NCBI GenBank assembly: GCA_965220235.1
Contig: OZ244815.1
Coordinates: 310,001-374,000, forward strand
From: Bin55 sp965220235
GTDB taxonomy: Bacteria; Pseudomonadota; Gammaproteobacteria; Pseudomonadales; Azotimanducaceae
Reading direction: 5' to 3'
Length of the DNA stretch: 64,000 nucleotides
The notes beneath the pieces were generated by a model that made no database searches, was not told the DNA's origin, and saw only the letters and a program-made list of their open reading frames with translations. Below are positions 46,895-56,213 of this stretch, piece after piece; within the stretch, counting starts at the first letter, position 1, and each line of letters begins with the position of its first letter. Made by a program: the position numbers and the translations under genes.

Positions 46895-48294
46895 GAGGTA
46901 TAACCGAAAGTGGTGTTTGAGCAGCATTCGTTATGCTGCTTTCTGTGTTGATGGTGGGTGAGTTTCCTCCTTGGGTGCGAATTTAATCCCGTCGATGAAT
47001 TTGATGCCCTCGACGACTTCTGCCAGCTGCTTGAAACCACGTAGACGTCGCCAGTGTGTCTCCGCGACGCAACCTAATTTGAACATCATATGTAATGCAC
47101 TTTGACGCGACACGCAACCCTTCGCCTGCCGGGTGCGATGTCGAATCGTGCCGAACGTCGACTCGATGGGGTTGGTGGTCCGAATGCTGCGCCAGTGCTC
47201 GGCGGGAAAGTCGTAGAACGTGAATAACGTCTCGCGATCCTTGACCAAGCATTCGACGGCATCCGGAAATTTAGCCTCGTAGGTCGCTTTGAATGCGTCA
47301 TAGGCGTGTGCCGCCTGGGCTTTCGTTGCGGCTTGCCAGATATCCTGTAAATCCCGTTTGGCGCTTGCCTGCGAGGATTTCGGCAAGCGATTCAGGACAT
47401 TGCCCATCTTGTGCATCCAACACCGCTGGCAGCGCGTCTCAGGCCAGAGCTCGTTGAGGGCATTCCAGAAGCCCAACGCACCATCCCCGATCGCCAACTG
47501 GGGTGCCTTCATGTGCCGCTTGTTCAGGTTCAGCAGGAGCTCGCGCCAACTTTGCGTGGATTCCCGCACCCCTTCTTCGACCGCCAGCAACGCCTTGCGA
47601 CCGCGCTGATCAACGCCAATGACCACCAAGGCGCAGAGCTTGCCGGTCTCGCCGCGAATGCGGCTGTAGATGCCGTCCGCCCAGAGGTAAACCCAAGTCC
47701 GATCCGCCAACGAGCGGGTGCGCCAGGTGGCGTATTCAGCCGCCCATTTCCGCTTCAAGCGTGCGACCGTCGTGGCCGACAAGCCTTTGGCATCGTCGCC
47801 CACCAGTTCGGTCAGGGCTTCGTGCATGTCGCCGGTTGAAATCCCTTTCAGATACAGCCAGGGCAACGCGGCTTCCAGTGATGCCGCTTTACGGACATAC
47901 GGCGGTACCAGTTTCGAGCGAAACGTGACCGCTTCGCCAACGTTGGCACGGACTTTCGGGATCCGAACATCAATCGGACCAATGCCGGTCTGCACCTGAC
48001 GTTCCGGCAGATAGCCATTGCGAACCACGCCCGCTCGACCCTCGGCCGTGCGTCGATCCGCGTGTTGCGTAAGCAACTCGTCAACTTCGGCGTCGATCGC
48101 TTGCGCCAGCAACCGCCGTGCACCATCGCGCAAAACGTCCTGCAACGGGTCGCCAACGCTCGTGCGCAGAGCTACGATGTTATCCTTATTCATGGTGGTG
48201 TTTCCTTCTCTGTTGGTGGTTTTCCAAACACAGATACTAACAGCTAGGGGGAAACACCCGCCTAGCCTCGAAACACCACTTTAGGCTATATCTC
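46895..48294 (-). mobile_element. IS256-family element, copy B
   Basis: A 1,400-bp element in reverse orientation, bounded by GAGGTATAACC and GGCTATATCTC. A perfect 9-bp target duplication CCCCTAGCC is present at 46886-46894 and 48295-48303, so this copy inserted independently. It sits 344 bases beyond the ubiquitin-like operon. Confidence 0.95.
46931..48193 (-). CDS. IS256-family transposase, copy B
   Basis: The 420-residue transposase has the intact triad Asp173, Asp237 and Glu344. It is identical to copies C and D and differs from copy A only by Arg383. The gene is complete, so the element may be mobile. Its own ribosome site GAAGGAAAC lies upstream of the ATG at 48193. Confidence 0.95.
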   Translation of the reverse strand: MNKDNIVALRTSVGDPLQDVLRDGARRLLAQAIDAEVDELLTQHADRRTAEGRAGVVRNGYLPERQVQTGIGPIDVRIPKVRANVGEAVTFRSKLVPPYVRKAASLEAALPWLYLKGISTGDMHEALTELVGDDAKGLSATTVARLKRKWAAEYATWRTRSLADRTWVYLWADGIYSRIRGETGKLCALVVIGVDQRGRKALLAVEEGVRESTQSWRELLLNLNKRHMKAPQLAIGDGALGFWNALNELWPETRCQRCWMHKMGNVLNRLPKSSQASAKRDLQDIWQAATKAQAAHAYDAFKATYEAKFPDAVECLVKDRETLFTFYDFPAEHWRSIRTTNPIESTFGTIRHRTRQAKGCVSRQSALHMMFKLGCVAETHWRRLRGFKQLAEVVEGIKFIDGIKFAPKEETHPPSTQKAA

Positions 48295-48310
48295 CCCCTA
48301 GCCTACGAGC

Positions 48311-48705
48311 GTGGGGAATCAAGCATGCACGTAAATTCTGACACTCCCTGCATGAACAGGTAGATGGTCCGCACCACGGCTACGGTTCGTTGCGATGGGC
48401 CGGGAACCAGGCCACGCCTATCCTAGGATCAGCTTGTCCTCCAGCAACTGCTGGTTCTCCTTGCCGAGCCGCTTCAGTTCGTCGGCTTTCGTCTGGTCGA
48501 GTCGCTGCACCGCCCATCTCGCGTTCAATCCACTGCTGGATCGTCGCTTCGCACGGTTCATAGTCGTTGGCAAGCGCACGAATCGAGCGACCTAGATGAG
48601 ATTCCAGAACGATCTGTTCCCGCAGCGCTTGCGGATATCGGTTGACCATGTAACACCTCTTCTTGCCAAAATGCATGGTAAAAGAGAGTGTAAATTTTCG
48701 TTAAT
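48311..48705 (-). mobile_element. Relic of an IS3-family element with internal deletion
   Basis: An orfA fragment at 48422-48649 is flanked by stretches that look like degraded inverted ends. GTAAATTCTGACACTCC lies near 48331-48347, and reading inward from the other side GAAAATTTACACTCTC lies near 48683-48698. The orfB part that should fill about 1 kb is absent, so the element is a dead internal-deletion derivative, unless the repeats are fortuitous. The left end matches the relic at 340-384. Confidence 0.5.
48422..48649 (-). pseudogene. IS3-family OrfA transposase fragment, frameshifted
   Basis: From the ATG at 48649, with AGAGGTG upstream, the frame reads VNRYPQALREQIVLESHLGR and SIRALANDYEPCEATIQQW, a typical IS3 OrfA helix-turn-helix. 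A frameshift near 48522 follows; the +1 frame continues VQRLDQTKADELKRLGKENQ, the leucine-zipper region, and stops after LILG. The downstream OrfB gene is missing. The fragment cannot make a functional transposase. Confidence 0.75.
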
Positions 48706-49082
48706 ATCCCACCTGTACGCCCATACCAGCTTGCCGTGCTAGGACTGCATTTCGAATTAAACGAAGTTTGTCGCGAGTCGCTGTCATGAAATTCTCGTGG
48801 GTAGTCGGCAGATTGTGTTTTTAGTTGACACGCTTCGAAATTCGTTGCGACTCATTTGAGATGATTCTGCGATCATCGTCTATGTGCTAATATAAGTAGA
48901 AACACTCAGTAGCTTGGTATCTGCTTCGAGCTTCTTGTGTGGTGTTTTCCTAGTCAGTTAATTTCTTTCGGCCGTTCAATCGTACCGAGTGGTCATCTTA
49001 CCGGCCGTTTTGATGATCAAACCTGTAACTGGGCGAAACTATACGGAGAATTCGTTCCGCAGAACTATCAATGTCCGAATCT
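48706..49082. other. Intergenic, no gene seen
   Basis: AT-rich stretch between the IS3 relic and the 3' end of the PIN-domain gene. No supportable frame and no clear terminator hairpin for the reverse-strand pair. Confidence 0.4.
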
Positions 49083-49811
49083 TCAACTACTTAAAGAACG
49101 AGACGATCTAACAGAATCACCACTAATTAGATTCAGCAACCGACGTGCGATACGCATGTTCGGAGCGTACTTGAGGTCTATATGCTGGAATTCACATCTG
49201 AGTTCATCCGCAAGTTCACTTCCTTTCTCGTTCGCAAAATCGTTCGTATTAGACGAAACAAACACAGCAATTCGACACGAAGTTCGACGCATCTCCGTAA
49301 CACGCGCCAGATATGTTTCCAGTATTTCGCAATCCTCAATGTTTGCTTCTCCCTTGCGCGCCGGTGGCAATGGCTTCATTCCTCGTCGGTAAACTCTATC
49401 TGCGATATCGTCGGGCGGTTCTATTTTCTCAGCAATTTGAACCCACCGGTCGGCGGCCTGTCGACAACGGTCCGCATGCTCGCCCCAATGCTCTGTCTTC
49501 ACCTCCCCGGTCGCGCCGTGCAGTTCGACCAGCTGATTGGCAATGCCTATACTCTTACGAAAATTGCTCAATCCAGATTTCGTTTGCCGTTGAACTTGCG
49601 CCACCTTTTCTCGATATTCTTCGACGACTTTCGACGCGATCCACACCTCCAGATTTATTCGCGACTCTGCGACTGTAAGCAAATCCAATGAAGCCGAGTG
49701 CTCTTGGAGTTTCACTTTTCGTCGGCTAGGATCTCTTAGCAAATCCAGAATGCTACAAGTATCGAGGCAGAGAATAGGAGGTTCGTTATTAGACGCATCT
49801 ACTTTATTCAC
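49083..49811 (-). CDS. PIN-domain nuclease-like protein
   Basis: The 242-residue protein has a PIN-like fold signature. ILCLDTCSILDLLR (13-26) carries the first metal-binding Asp. A helical insert contains VVEEYREKV with a conserved Glu. NIEDCEILETYL supplies the third acidic group, and CRIAVFVSSNTNDFA is the usual S/T-x-N-D-F end motif. The long helical insertion and 240-residue length fit the DUF4935-type PIN branch rather than small VapC toxins. PIN proteins cut RNA and serve as toxins or in defence. It follows the 234-residue gene by 21 bases, so the two form an operon, bracketed by IS256 copies B and C. Confidence 0.72.
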   Translation of the reverse strand: MNKVDASNNEPPILCLDTCSILDLLRDPSRRKVKLQEHSASLDLLTVAESRINLEVWIASKVVEEYREKVAQVQRQTKSGLSNFRKSIGIANQLVELHGATGEVKTEHWGEHADRCRQAADRWVQIAEKIEPPDDIADRVYRRGMKPLPPARKGEANIEDCEILETYLARVTEMRRTSCRIAVFVSSNTNDFANEKGSELADELRCEFQHIDLKYAPNMRIARRLLNLISGDSVRSSRSLSS

Positions 49812-49832
49812 GTCTACGCTTGCCTCGCCAAG

Positions 49833-50537
49833 TTAATCGGCTTCGTCGTAGTCTATTAACAGTTCTTTCCCGAATTCCCAATAGGTAGTCAGGTCATCCG
49901 CGTCATCCTCGGGCCATCGCTCAACTTCGATGAGCCATCGGCGAAGCTTATCGGAACTTAGTGTCTTCTTCTTGGATCGATGATCGGCTATAACAAAGGC
50001 ACGCCATCGTGCAGCATCAGCAGGATGGTTCATTCCTGTCGACATATTCGCCGCGTTCGAGAATTGAGTAAGAGCATCAGCGGCTTCATCTGAAGTCCAG
50101 TCGGAAAGAGTTTGCTTTCGCGGAGTAAGGTTAATCATGATCTGCATAGTCTCCCTCGCGGGTTCGATCACATCATTTATAAAGCCCGCAAGAGCATCGT
50201 TATAGCCTACGATTCCAAGTGATCCATGTTCTAGCGGAACGATATTCCCTAGGCGGTAACCGAAACCTACCTCTTGTTGGTTTATCTCTCGTTTCACAGG
50301 CCAAAGCGAGACTTGCACGGATGGACCATCAGCACTGTCTCGCCGTTCGAACGCTAACACGCCGCGCCCAGCGAGTAGATTGCTTTCTTCGAGACGAGAC
50401 TCCACCTCCGTTTCTCTTATCCACACGCCACGCGATTTGCATTTCTCAAGTTTCTCTCCTACGGCTTCGCGCGACGATGCGTTGAAGCTTATCGTGAGTT
50501 CTTGATAAAACTCTAAGGACTCTTGCTTTTTACTCAT
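49833..50537 (-). CDS. Hypothetical protein paired with the PIN gene
   Basis: This 234-residue soluble protein, about 50 percent helical by appearance, is not a family I recognise. It has an N-terminal region with EFYQELTISFNASSREAVGE, a central hydrophobic strand GRGVLAFERRD, and an acidic C-terminal tail (RWPEDDADDL, then DYDEAD). The charged, acidic tail and the first position in a two-gene operon with a PIN nuclease would fit an antitoxin or partner protein, but antitoxins are normally smaller. The C-terminal part (ADDLTTYWEFGKELLID) might be a peptide that binds the partner. ATG at 50537 is the first in frame. Confidence 0.6.
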   Translation of the reverse strand: MSKKQESLEFYQELTISFNASSREAVGEKLEKCKSRGVWIRETEVESRLEESNLLAGRGVLAFERRDSADGPSVQVSLWPVKREINQQEVGFGYRLGNIVPLEHGSLGIVGYNDALAGFINDVIEPARETMQIMINLTPRKQTLSDWTSDEAADALTQFSNAANMSTGMNHPADAARWRAFVIADHRSKKKTLSSDKLRRWLIEVERWPEDDADDLTTYWEFGKELLIDYDEAD

Positions 50538-50874
50538 TGGACATGAGAACTTTAGGTCAGTAGATCAGCTCGTGAATGTTAGTTGAATTGAGTGGGGACC
50601 GTACGGGTATTAAGGCATGCAACAAATAAGAGAATCGGAGCGATTGGGATTGCGCACGTTTTACGGGACACATTAAGTAAAACGGTCGAAGCCATTTTCA
50701 TATCTTCGCTCCTAGTCATCAAGCCTAGCAAGTTGCTCGAGTTCGTTTCGGTTCAATGCGACCTGCTTTAACTAGATATATATCCTTTGGAAATAGCTAT
50801 CGATCTCGCCAACGGCTTCTATCCGCGTTCGGAAATGAGACTCTCGACGAGATAGGTTTGATATCCCTCTCTAC
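50538..50874. other. Intergenic between divergent genes
   Basis: No gene. It should contain the promoter of the reverse PIN operon and of the small forward gene. I cannot define either with confidence. Confidence 0.35.
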
Positions 50875-51075
50875 ATGAATCTCGTCAACACGGATCCGAT
50901 CACACTAGCCGATTTCGTAGTCGGTAACGATCAGCTAGTTATTGACCTACCACTGCGTTGTGAAGTCGAATTCGATCAAGAATCCGGATGCATTGGACGG
51001 CGCAGTGACTCGGAGTTGGCTCTGTACGGGTACTCCAGGTCAGAATTCCTGCAAACGCTTGAGGAAACGCTGTAA
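50875..51075 (+). CDS. Small hypothetical protein (66 aa)
   Basis: A short acidic protein with plausible composition: an N-terminal ITLADFVVGNDQLVIDLPLR and a C-terminal SDSELALYGYSRSEFLQTLE. The pattern of a short strand, a Gly-Tyr-Gly-like turn and a helix with E-x-L-x-x-L-E-E resembles small proteins encoded next to toxins, such as HicB-like partial folds, but I cannot assign it. It ends 61 bases before IS256 copy C and may be complete or the stub of a longer gene. Confidence 0.45.
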   Translation: MNLVNTDPITLADFVVGNDQLVIDLPLRCEVEFDQESGCIGRRSDSELALYGYSRSEFLQTLEETL

Positions 51076-51136
51076 GGTTGGTGACTAGTCTACGCTGAGT
51101 CTGAGTTGGATGCTATACCAGAAAGCGGAAGACAAA

Positions 51137-52536
51137 GAGGTATAACCGAAAGTGGTGTTTGAGCAGCATTCGTTATGCTGCTTTCTGTGTTGATGGTGGG
51201 TGAGTTTCCTCCTTGGGTGCGAATTTAATCCCGTCGATGAATTTGATGCCCTCGACGACTTCTGCCAGCTGCTTGAAACCACGTAGACGTCGCCAGTGTG
51301 TCTCCGCGACGCAACCTAATTTGAACATCATATGTAATGCACTTTGACGCGACACGCAACCCTTCGCCTGCCGGGTGCGATGTCGAATCGTGCCGAACGT
51401 CGACTCGATGGGGTTGGTGGTCCGAATGCTGCGCCAGTGCTCGGCGGGAAAGTCGTAGAACGTGAATAACGTCTCGCGATCCTTGACCAAGCATTCGACG
51501 GCATCCGGAAATTTAGCCTCGTAGGTCGCTTTGAATGCGTCATAGGCGTGTGCCGCCTGGGCTTTCGTTGCGGCTTGCCAGATATCCTGTAAATCCCGTT
51601 TGGCGCTTGCCTGCGAGGATTTCGGCAAGCGATTCAGGACATTGCCCATCTTGTGCATCCAACACCGCTGGCAGCGCGTCTCAGGCCAGAGCTCGTTGAG
51701 GGCATTCCAGAAGCCCAACGCACCATCCCCGATCGCCAACTGGGGTGCCTTCATGTGCCGCTTGTTCAGGTTCAGCAGGAGCTCGCGCCAACTTTGCGTG
51801 GATTCCCGCACCCCTTCTTCGACCGCCAGCAACGCCTTGCGACCGCGCTGATCAACGCCAATGACCACCAAGGCGCAGAGCTTGCCGGTCTCGCCGCGAA
51901 TGCGGCTGTAGATGCCGTCCGCCCAGAGGTAAACCCAAGTCCGATCCGCCAACGAGCGGGTGCGCCAGGTGGCGTATTCAGCCGCCCATTTCCGCTTCAA
52001 GCGTGCGACCGTCGTGGCCGACAAGCCTTTGGCATCGTCGCCCACCAGTTCGGTCAGGGCTTCGTGCATGTCGCCGGTTGAAATCCCTTTCAGATACAGC
52101 CAGGGCAACGCGGCTTCCAGTGATGCCGCTTTACGGACATACGGCGGTACCAGTTTCGAGCGAAACGTGACCGCTTCGCCAACGTTGGCACGGACTTTCG
52201 GGATCCGAACATCAATCGGACCAATGCCGGTCTGCACCTGACGTTCCGGCAGATAGCCATTGCGAACCACGCCCGCTCGACCCTCGGCCGTGCGTCGATC
52301 CGCGTGTTGCGTAAGCAACTCGTCAACTTCGGCGTCGATCGCTTGCGCCAGCAACCGCCGTGCACCATCGCGCAAAACGTCCTGCAACGGGTCGCCAACG
52401 CTCGTGCGCAGAGCTACGATGTTATCCTTATTCATGGTGGTGTTTCCTTCTCTGTTGGTGGTTTTCCAAACACAGATACTAACAGCTAGGGGGAAACACC
52501 CGCCTAGCCTCGAAACACCACTTTAGGCTATATCTC
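51137..52536 (-). mobile_element. IS256-family element, copy C
   Basis: A 1,400-bp element, reverse orientation, same ends as copy B, with a perfect 9-bp target duplication GAAGACAAA at 51128-51136 and 52537-52545. Independent insertion. Confidence 0.95.
51173..52435 (-). CDS. IS256-family transposase, copy C
   Basis: Complete 420-residue DDE transposase, identical in sequence to copies B and D. Triad Asp173, Asp237, Glu344 is present, and so is the C-x2-C-x2-H motif. Presumably active. Confidence 0.95.
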   Translation of the reverse strand: MNKDNIVALRTSVGDPLQDVLRDGARRLLAQAIDAEVDELLTQHADRRTAEGRAGVVRNGYLPERQVQTGIGPIDVRIPKVRANVGEAVTFRSKLVPPYVRKAASLEAALPWLYLKGISTGDMHEALTELVGDDAKGLSATTVARLKRKWAAEYATWRTRSLADRTWVYLWADGIYSRIRGETGKLCALVVIGVDQRGRKALLAVEEGVRESTQSWRELLLNLNKRHMKAPQLAIGDGALGFWNALNELWPETRCQRCWMHKMGNVLNRLPKSSQASAKRDLQDIWQAATKAQAAHAYDAFKATYEAKFPDAVECLVKDRETLFTFYDFPAEHWRSIRTTNPIESTFGTIRHRTRQAKGCVSRQSALHMMFKLGCVAETHWRRLRGFKQLAEVVEGIKFIDGIKFAPKEETHPPSTQKAA

Positions 52537-53065
52537 GAAGACAAACGCGAAGCGAGATTATGTCGAGAATCAAGCCCGAAACGAAAGGTAAGCAAACTGC
52601 AGATTGACTGCACATCAATGGGATTCCGTGCTATAGCGTTTCGAAGATGAATTAATCGCCTGAATATTCGTTTTCGAGTTGTGCGAAACGAACTCTAGAA
52701 TTTCGGTCGTACTCGTCCGCTAACGTTCAATCAATCCGCGGGTTCTGCGCATTCCAGCGCGAAGTCGAATTCAACCCAAACCGAAGCGAGACATCGCAAA
52801 AACCTAGGCGATCAAATCAATCGCTCATTGTTCAGGATTCGTTCTAGCATTAAGAGGGTAGTAGAACAGACCTTGGACGTATGGTCGCCGCGAGGTTAGT
52901 CATTCGACACGTATCGGTTACGCGACCGCTCCAGAAGTGTTGTCGCTCGTCAGATTCAGCTTTTCGTCATGGAGTGGACAGTTCGCAATGTATTCAAATG
53001 CCGCGAAGCGCCGCCGTTATTAGCGCCATCTGTCTCAGTACGGTGGATCTAAAATCCGAGTCAAA
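52537..53065. other. Intergenic, no gene seen
   Basis: After the IS256 target duplication there are about 520 bases with only short frames and no recognisable protein. Probably decayed DNA plus the promoter of the gene at 53066. Confidence 0.4.
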
Positions 53066-53545
53066 ATGAGAGAACTAGCGCGCGATAGTGGAGCAATCGT
53101 GAAAGAGAGAGACTTTGTGCTCGCTGTAATGTCAATGTTTCCGTATCAGAAGCCTACACCCGTTCAGGTGCAAAAGCTCTTTTTTCTCATCGATGAAAAA
53201 CTGCCTGCTTCTAGGGACTGCCCTGAAGGAGTGCCAAGTTTCGAATTTAGACCGGAGGGGTTTGGACCATTTGACCGAAAGGTGTTCGATGTATTGAATG
53301 AGCTGTATAACGAAGGATCGGTGAAACTTCTAGGGGATTCCTGGAATCCAACAAGAGCCTACGAAGTAACAGCTGTAGGTCTCGAGAACGGAAAACAGTT
53401 TGTCGATGAAATCCCAGAAACGCCACGTTTGTACATTGAGACGTTAGGGAAGTGGGTCTTTTCCGTAACAATCGCTCAACTCATTTCGACGATCTATCAA
53501 GCCTTTCCAGAAATGAAGGTGAATAGCGTGTTTCCCGAGTGGTAA
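53066..53545 (+). CDS. Panacea/YwgA-like small protein
   Basis: The 159-residue soluble protein has a pattern close to the Panacea (DUF4065/SocA-like) and YwgA folds. KPTPVQVQKLFFLIDEKL is the conserved first helix, FEFRPEGFGPFDRKVFDVLN is the GFGP-type turn and second helix, and a YEVTAVGLENGKQF wing-like segment follows. Panacea domains act as antitoxins for varied toxins, and YwgA-like proteins appear in defence loci. A following stretch (WVFSVTIAQLISTIYQAF) is mildly hydrophobic and probably helical. It may pair with the genes at 53790 and 53983, although a 244-base gap separates them. Confidence 0.55.
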   Translation: MRELARDSGAIVKERDFVLAVMSMFPYQKPTPVQVQKLFFLIDEKLPASRDCPEGVPSFEFRPEGFGPFDRKVFDVLNELYNEGSVKLLGDSWNPTRAYEVTAVGLENGKQFVDEIPETPRLYIETLGKWVFSVTIAQLISTIYQAFPEMKVNSVFPEW

Positions 53546-53789
53546 TTCGCTTCTTAGTTAGGATGGAGCTTAGAAACTAGAGACGTATCAAAAAGTGCCT
53601 GAACGATCTGAAAGCTGAAAGTCTGACCCCTAACGAGTAACGTAGTTCGTCATTGCATCCAGACGGATGGGGTTTCATACGACATCTTGTGTCGCATGTT
53701 GGTTTATTAGGCTTAAATCTGTATTCACCTCTCAGGTAGTTCAATATACTTCCTAAAAGAATGTTCGATTTATAGACCAGACACCACCT

Positions 53790-53972
53790 ATGACAAAAGA
53801 ACACAATCGACCATTAGGGAGTCGTGTTAAGTGGACGAAACGAGATGAACGTCCATATGTGACAGCTCACGACCTGTTCACAAGCGAGTCATTTCGACGA
53901 GCGATGAACAATCCGATACCGGAGCGAAAACCCCCAACACGCCCAAACAGTCCGAGAGATACGAACACATAA
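53790..53972 (+). CDS. Small basic hypothetical protein (60 aa)
   Basis: A short, very basic, proline-rich protein: SRVKWTKRDERPY in the first half and PIPERKPPTRPNSPRD in the last. No signal peptide or membrane segment. It ends 10 bases before the membrane-protein gene, so the two are likely co-transcribed. No family recognised; the disordered tail could be a binding peptide. Confidence 0.45.
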   Translation: MTKEHNRPLGSRVKWTKRDERPYVTAHDLFTSESFRRAMNNPIPERKPPTRPNSPRDTNT

Positions 53973-53982
53973 CAACTAACCC

Positions 53983-54774
53983 ATGCTAACTGAAGTAACA
54001 GTTTTTCTTATCGTCGTATTGATTGGGTATGCACTACTCTCTAATTTAAACTCCTTTCGCCCTCGCTTAGAAGGGTTATCAAATTACGCGGTGCTATTCG
54101 AATCCGCCATTTACGGAGGACTGATCTTCGTAGCCTTATGGTTTTCAATGAGATCGATAGATGAAGTCGTAACAATCTGTTCATGTGGAAAGGACTTTGT
54201 CGAATATCGGTCGTCGTTACAGGCGTTCTTCTCCTTTACTCAGTCAGACGTATTGCTTCTTACGGGGATAGTAGTCCTTGCTACACTCTTGATAGGAAAC
54301 AGGAGACGTACTAAAGACGAGATAAGAGTTGAGATTGCGCGGGAATCTGGGTTGATTCCGCAGCTGATATTGGATGCAGTTGACGAACGTTGTCTTGTTC
54401 AAGTCACCACTGCAAGACGGAAGGTGTACATTGGTTGGATTTGGATGGGTCCTTCCATCACCGACCGAGGGCAAATTAATGATTTCGCGATCATGCCGAT
54501 GCAGAGCGGATACCGCGACCGAGCAACGCATGAGGTGTATTTAAAGACTGATTACAGGGAAGCACTTAGGCACTACCTGTATGAACCAACTACTCAGGGC
54601 TTACTCTCAAAGAGAGATCTGGAGGTAAGGAGGCGGGAGATGAGCGTTGTCGTACCGGTTGGGGAGATCACGTTAATTCGACGATATATAGATAACTTAA
54701 GCGAGCTATTTCACGACCTATTACGAAATTCCAGTGGTAAATTCAGAAGTGCGACATTGCATCTAGACCTTTGA
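53983..54774 (+). CDS. Membrane protein of unknown function with cytoplasmic domain
   Basis: The 263-residue protein has three predicted membrane helices: residues ~5-20 (VTVFLIVVLIGYALLS), ~37-57 (VLFESAIYGGLIFVALWF) and ~89-107 (VLLLTGIVVLATLLIG). A ~150-residue C-terminal cytoplasmic domain follows, with CLVQVTTARRKVYIGWIW and a helical end (RRYIDNLSELFHDLL). The KVYIGWIWMGP strand resembles small SH3-like or Sm-like folds that follow membrane anchors in several uncharacterised families. Membrane proteins of this layout often act as effectors in defence systems, but that is inference. It follows a small basic gene by 10 bases and ends 41 bases before IS256 copy D. Confidence 0.62.
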   Translation: MLTEVTVFLIVVLIGYALLSNLNSFRPRLEGLSNYAVLFESAIYGGLIFVALWFSMRSIDEVVTICSCGKDFVEYRSSLQAFFSFTQSDVLLLTGIVVLATLLIGNRRRTKDEIRVEIARESGLIPQLILDAVDERCLVQVTTARRKVYIGWIWMGPSITDRGQINDFAIMPMQSGYRDRATHEVYLKTDYREALRHYLYEPTTQGLLSKRDLEVRRREMSVVVPVGEITLIRRYIDNLSELFHDLLRNSSGKFRSATLHLDL

Positions 54775-54815
54775 GATTGAACCCTAAACGGTCTAGCAAT
54801 GGAAAAACACCCACG

Positions 54816-56213
54816 GAGGTATAACCGAAAGTGGTGTTTGAGCAGCATTCGTTATGCTGCTTTCTGTGTTGATGGTGGGTGAGTTTCCTCCTTGGGTGCG
54901 AATTTAATCCCGTCGATGAATTTGATGCCCTCGACGACTTCTGCCAGCTGCTTGAAACCACGTAGACGTCGCCAGTGTGTCTCCGCGACGCAACCTAATT
55001 TGAACATCATATGTAATGCACTTTGACGCGACACGCAACCCTTCGCCTGCCGGGTGCGATGTCGAATCGTGCCGAACGTCGACTCGATGGGGTTGGTGGT
55101 CCGAATGCTGCGCCAGTGCTCGGCGGGAAAGTCGTAGAACGTGAATAACGTCTCGCGATCCTTGACCAAGCATTCGACGGCATCCGGAAATTTAGCCTCG
55201 TAGGTCGCTTTGAATGCGTCATAGGCGTGTGCCGCCTGGGCTTTCGTTGCGGCTTGCCAGATATCCTGTAAATCCCGTTTGGCGCTTGCCTGCGAGGATT
55301 TCGGCAAGCGATTCAGGACATTGCCCATCTTGTGCATCCAACACCGCTGGCAGCGCGTCTCAGGCCAGAGCTCGTTGAGGGCATTCCAGAAGCCCAACGC
55401 ACCATCCCCGATCGCCAACTGGGGTGCCTTCATGTGCCGCTTGTTCAGGTTCAGCAGGAGCTCGCGCCAACTTTGCGTGGATTCCCGCACCCCTTCTTCG
55501 ACCGCCAGCAACGCCTTGCGACCGCGCTGATCAACGCCAATGACCACCAAGGCGCAGAGCTTGCCGGTCTCGCCGCGAATGCGGCTGTAGATGCCGTCCG
55601 CCCAGAGGTAAACCCAAGTCCGATCCGCCAACGAGCGGGTGCGCCAGGTGGCGTATTCAGCCGCCCATTTCCGCTTCAAGCGTGCGACCGTCGTGGCCGA
55701 CAAGCCTTTGGCATCGTCGCCCACCAGTTCGGTCAGGGCTTCGTGCATGTCGCCGGTTGAAATCCCTTTCAGATACAGCCAGGGCAACGCGGCTTCCAGT
55801 GATGCCGCTTTACGGACATACGGCGGTACCAGTTTCGAGCGAAACGTGACCGCTTCGCCAACGTTGGCACGGACTTTCGGGATCCGAACATCAATCGGAC
55901 CAATGCCGGTCTGCACCTGACGTTCCGGCAGATAGCCATTGCGAACCACGCCCGCTCGACCCTCGGCCGTGCGTCGATCCGCGTGTTGCGTAAGCAACTC
56001 GTCAACTTCGGCGTCGATCGCTTGCGCCAGCAACCGCCGTGCACCATCGCGCAAAACGTCCTGCAACGGGTCGCCAACGCTCGTGCGCAGAGCTACGATG
56101 TTATCCTTATTCATGGTGGTGTTTCCTTCTCTGTTGGTGGTTTTCCAAACACAGATACTAACAGCTAGGGAAACACCCGCCTAGCCTCGAAACACCACTT
56201 TAGGCTATATCTC
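54816..56213 (-). mobile_element. IS256-family element, copy D, without target duplication
   Basis: Reverse orientation, 1,398 bp: two Gs are missing from the GGGGG run near the end by the adhesin gene. Flanking nonamers are ACACCCACG on the left and GGGAGCAAA on the right, which do not match. Copies A-C all have a 9-bp duplication, so copy D probably marks a deletion or inter-copy recombination that replaced one flank. Its right end lies 11 bases before the third adhesin start codon. Confidence 0.93.
54852..56114 (-). CDS. IS256-family transposase, copy D
   Basis: Complete 420-residue transposase identical to copies B and C, with the DDE triad intact. The element's missing two bases lie outside the gene, between the ATG and the terminal repeat. 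Confidence 0.95.
   Translation of the reverse strand: MNKDNIVALRTSVGDPLQDVLRDGARRLLAQAIDAEVDELLTQHADRRTAEGRAGVVRNGYLPERQVQTGIGPIDVRIPKVRANVGEAVTFRSKLVPPYVRKAASLEAALPWLYLKGISTGDMHEALTELVGDDAKGLSATTVARLKRKWAAEYATWRTRSLADRTWVYLWADGIYSRIRGETGKLCALVVIGVDQRGRKALLAVEEGVRESTQSWRELLLNLNKRHMKAPQLAIGDGALGFWNALNELWPETRCQRCWMHKMGNVLNRLPKSSQASAKRDLQDIWQAATKAQAAHAYDAFKATYEAKFPDAVECLVKDRETLFTFYDFPAEHWRSIRTTNPIESTFGTIRHRTRQAKGCVSRQSALHMMFKLGCVAETHWRRLRGFKQLAEVVEGIKFIDGIKFAPKEETHPPSTQKAA

Noticed and set aside
48295..51136. PIN module between IS256 copies B and C considered as a composite transposon
   Set aside because: Each flanking copy has its own perfect 9-bp target duplication, which shows two independent insertions rather than a joint transposition.
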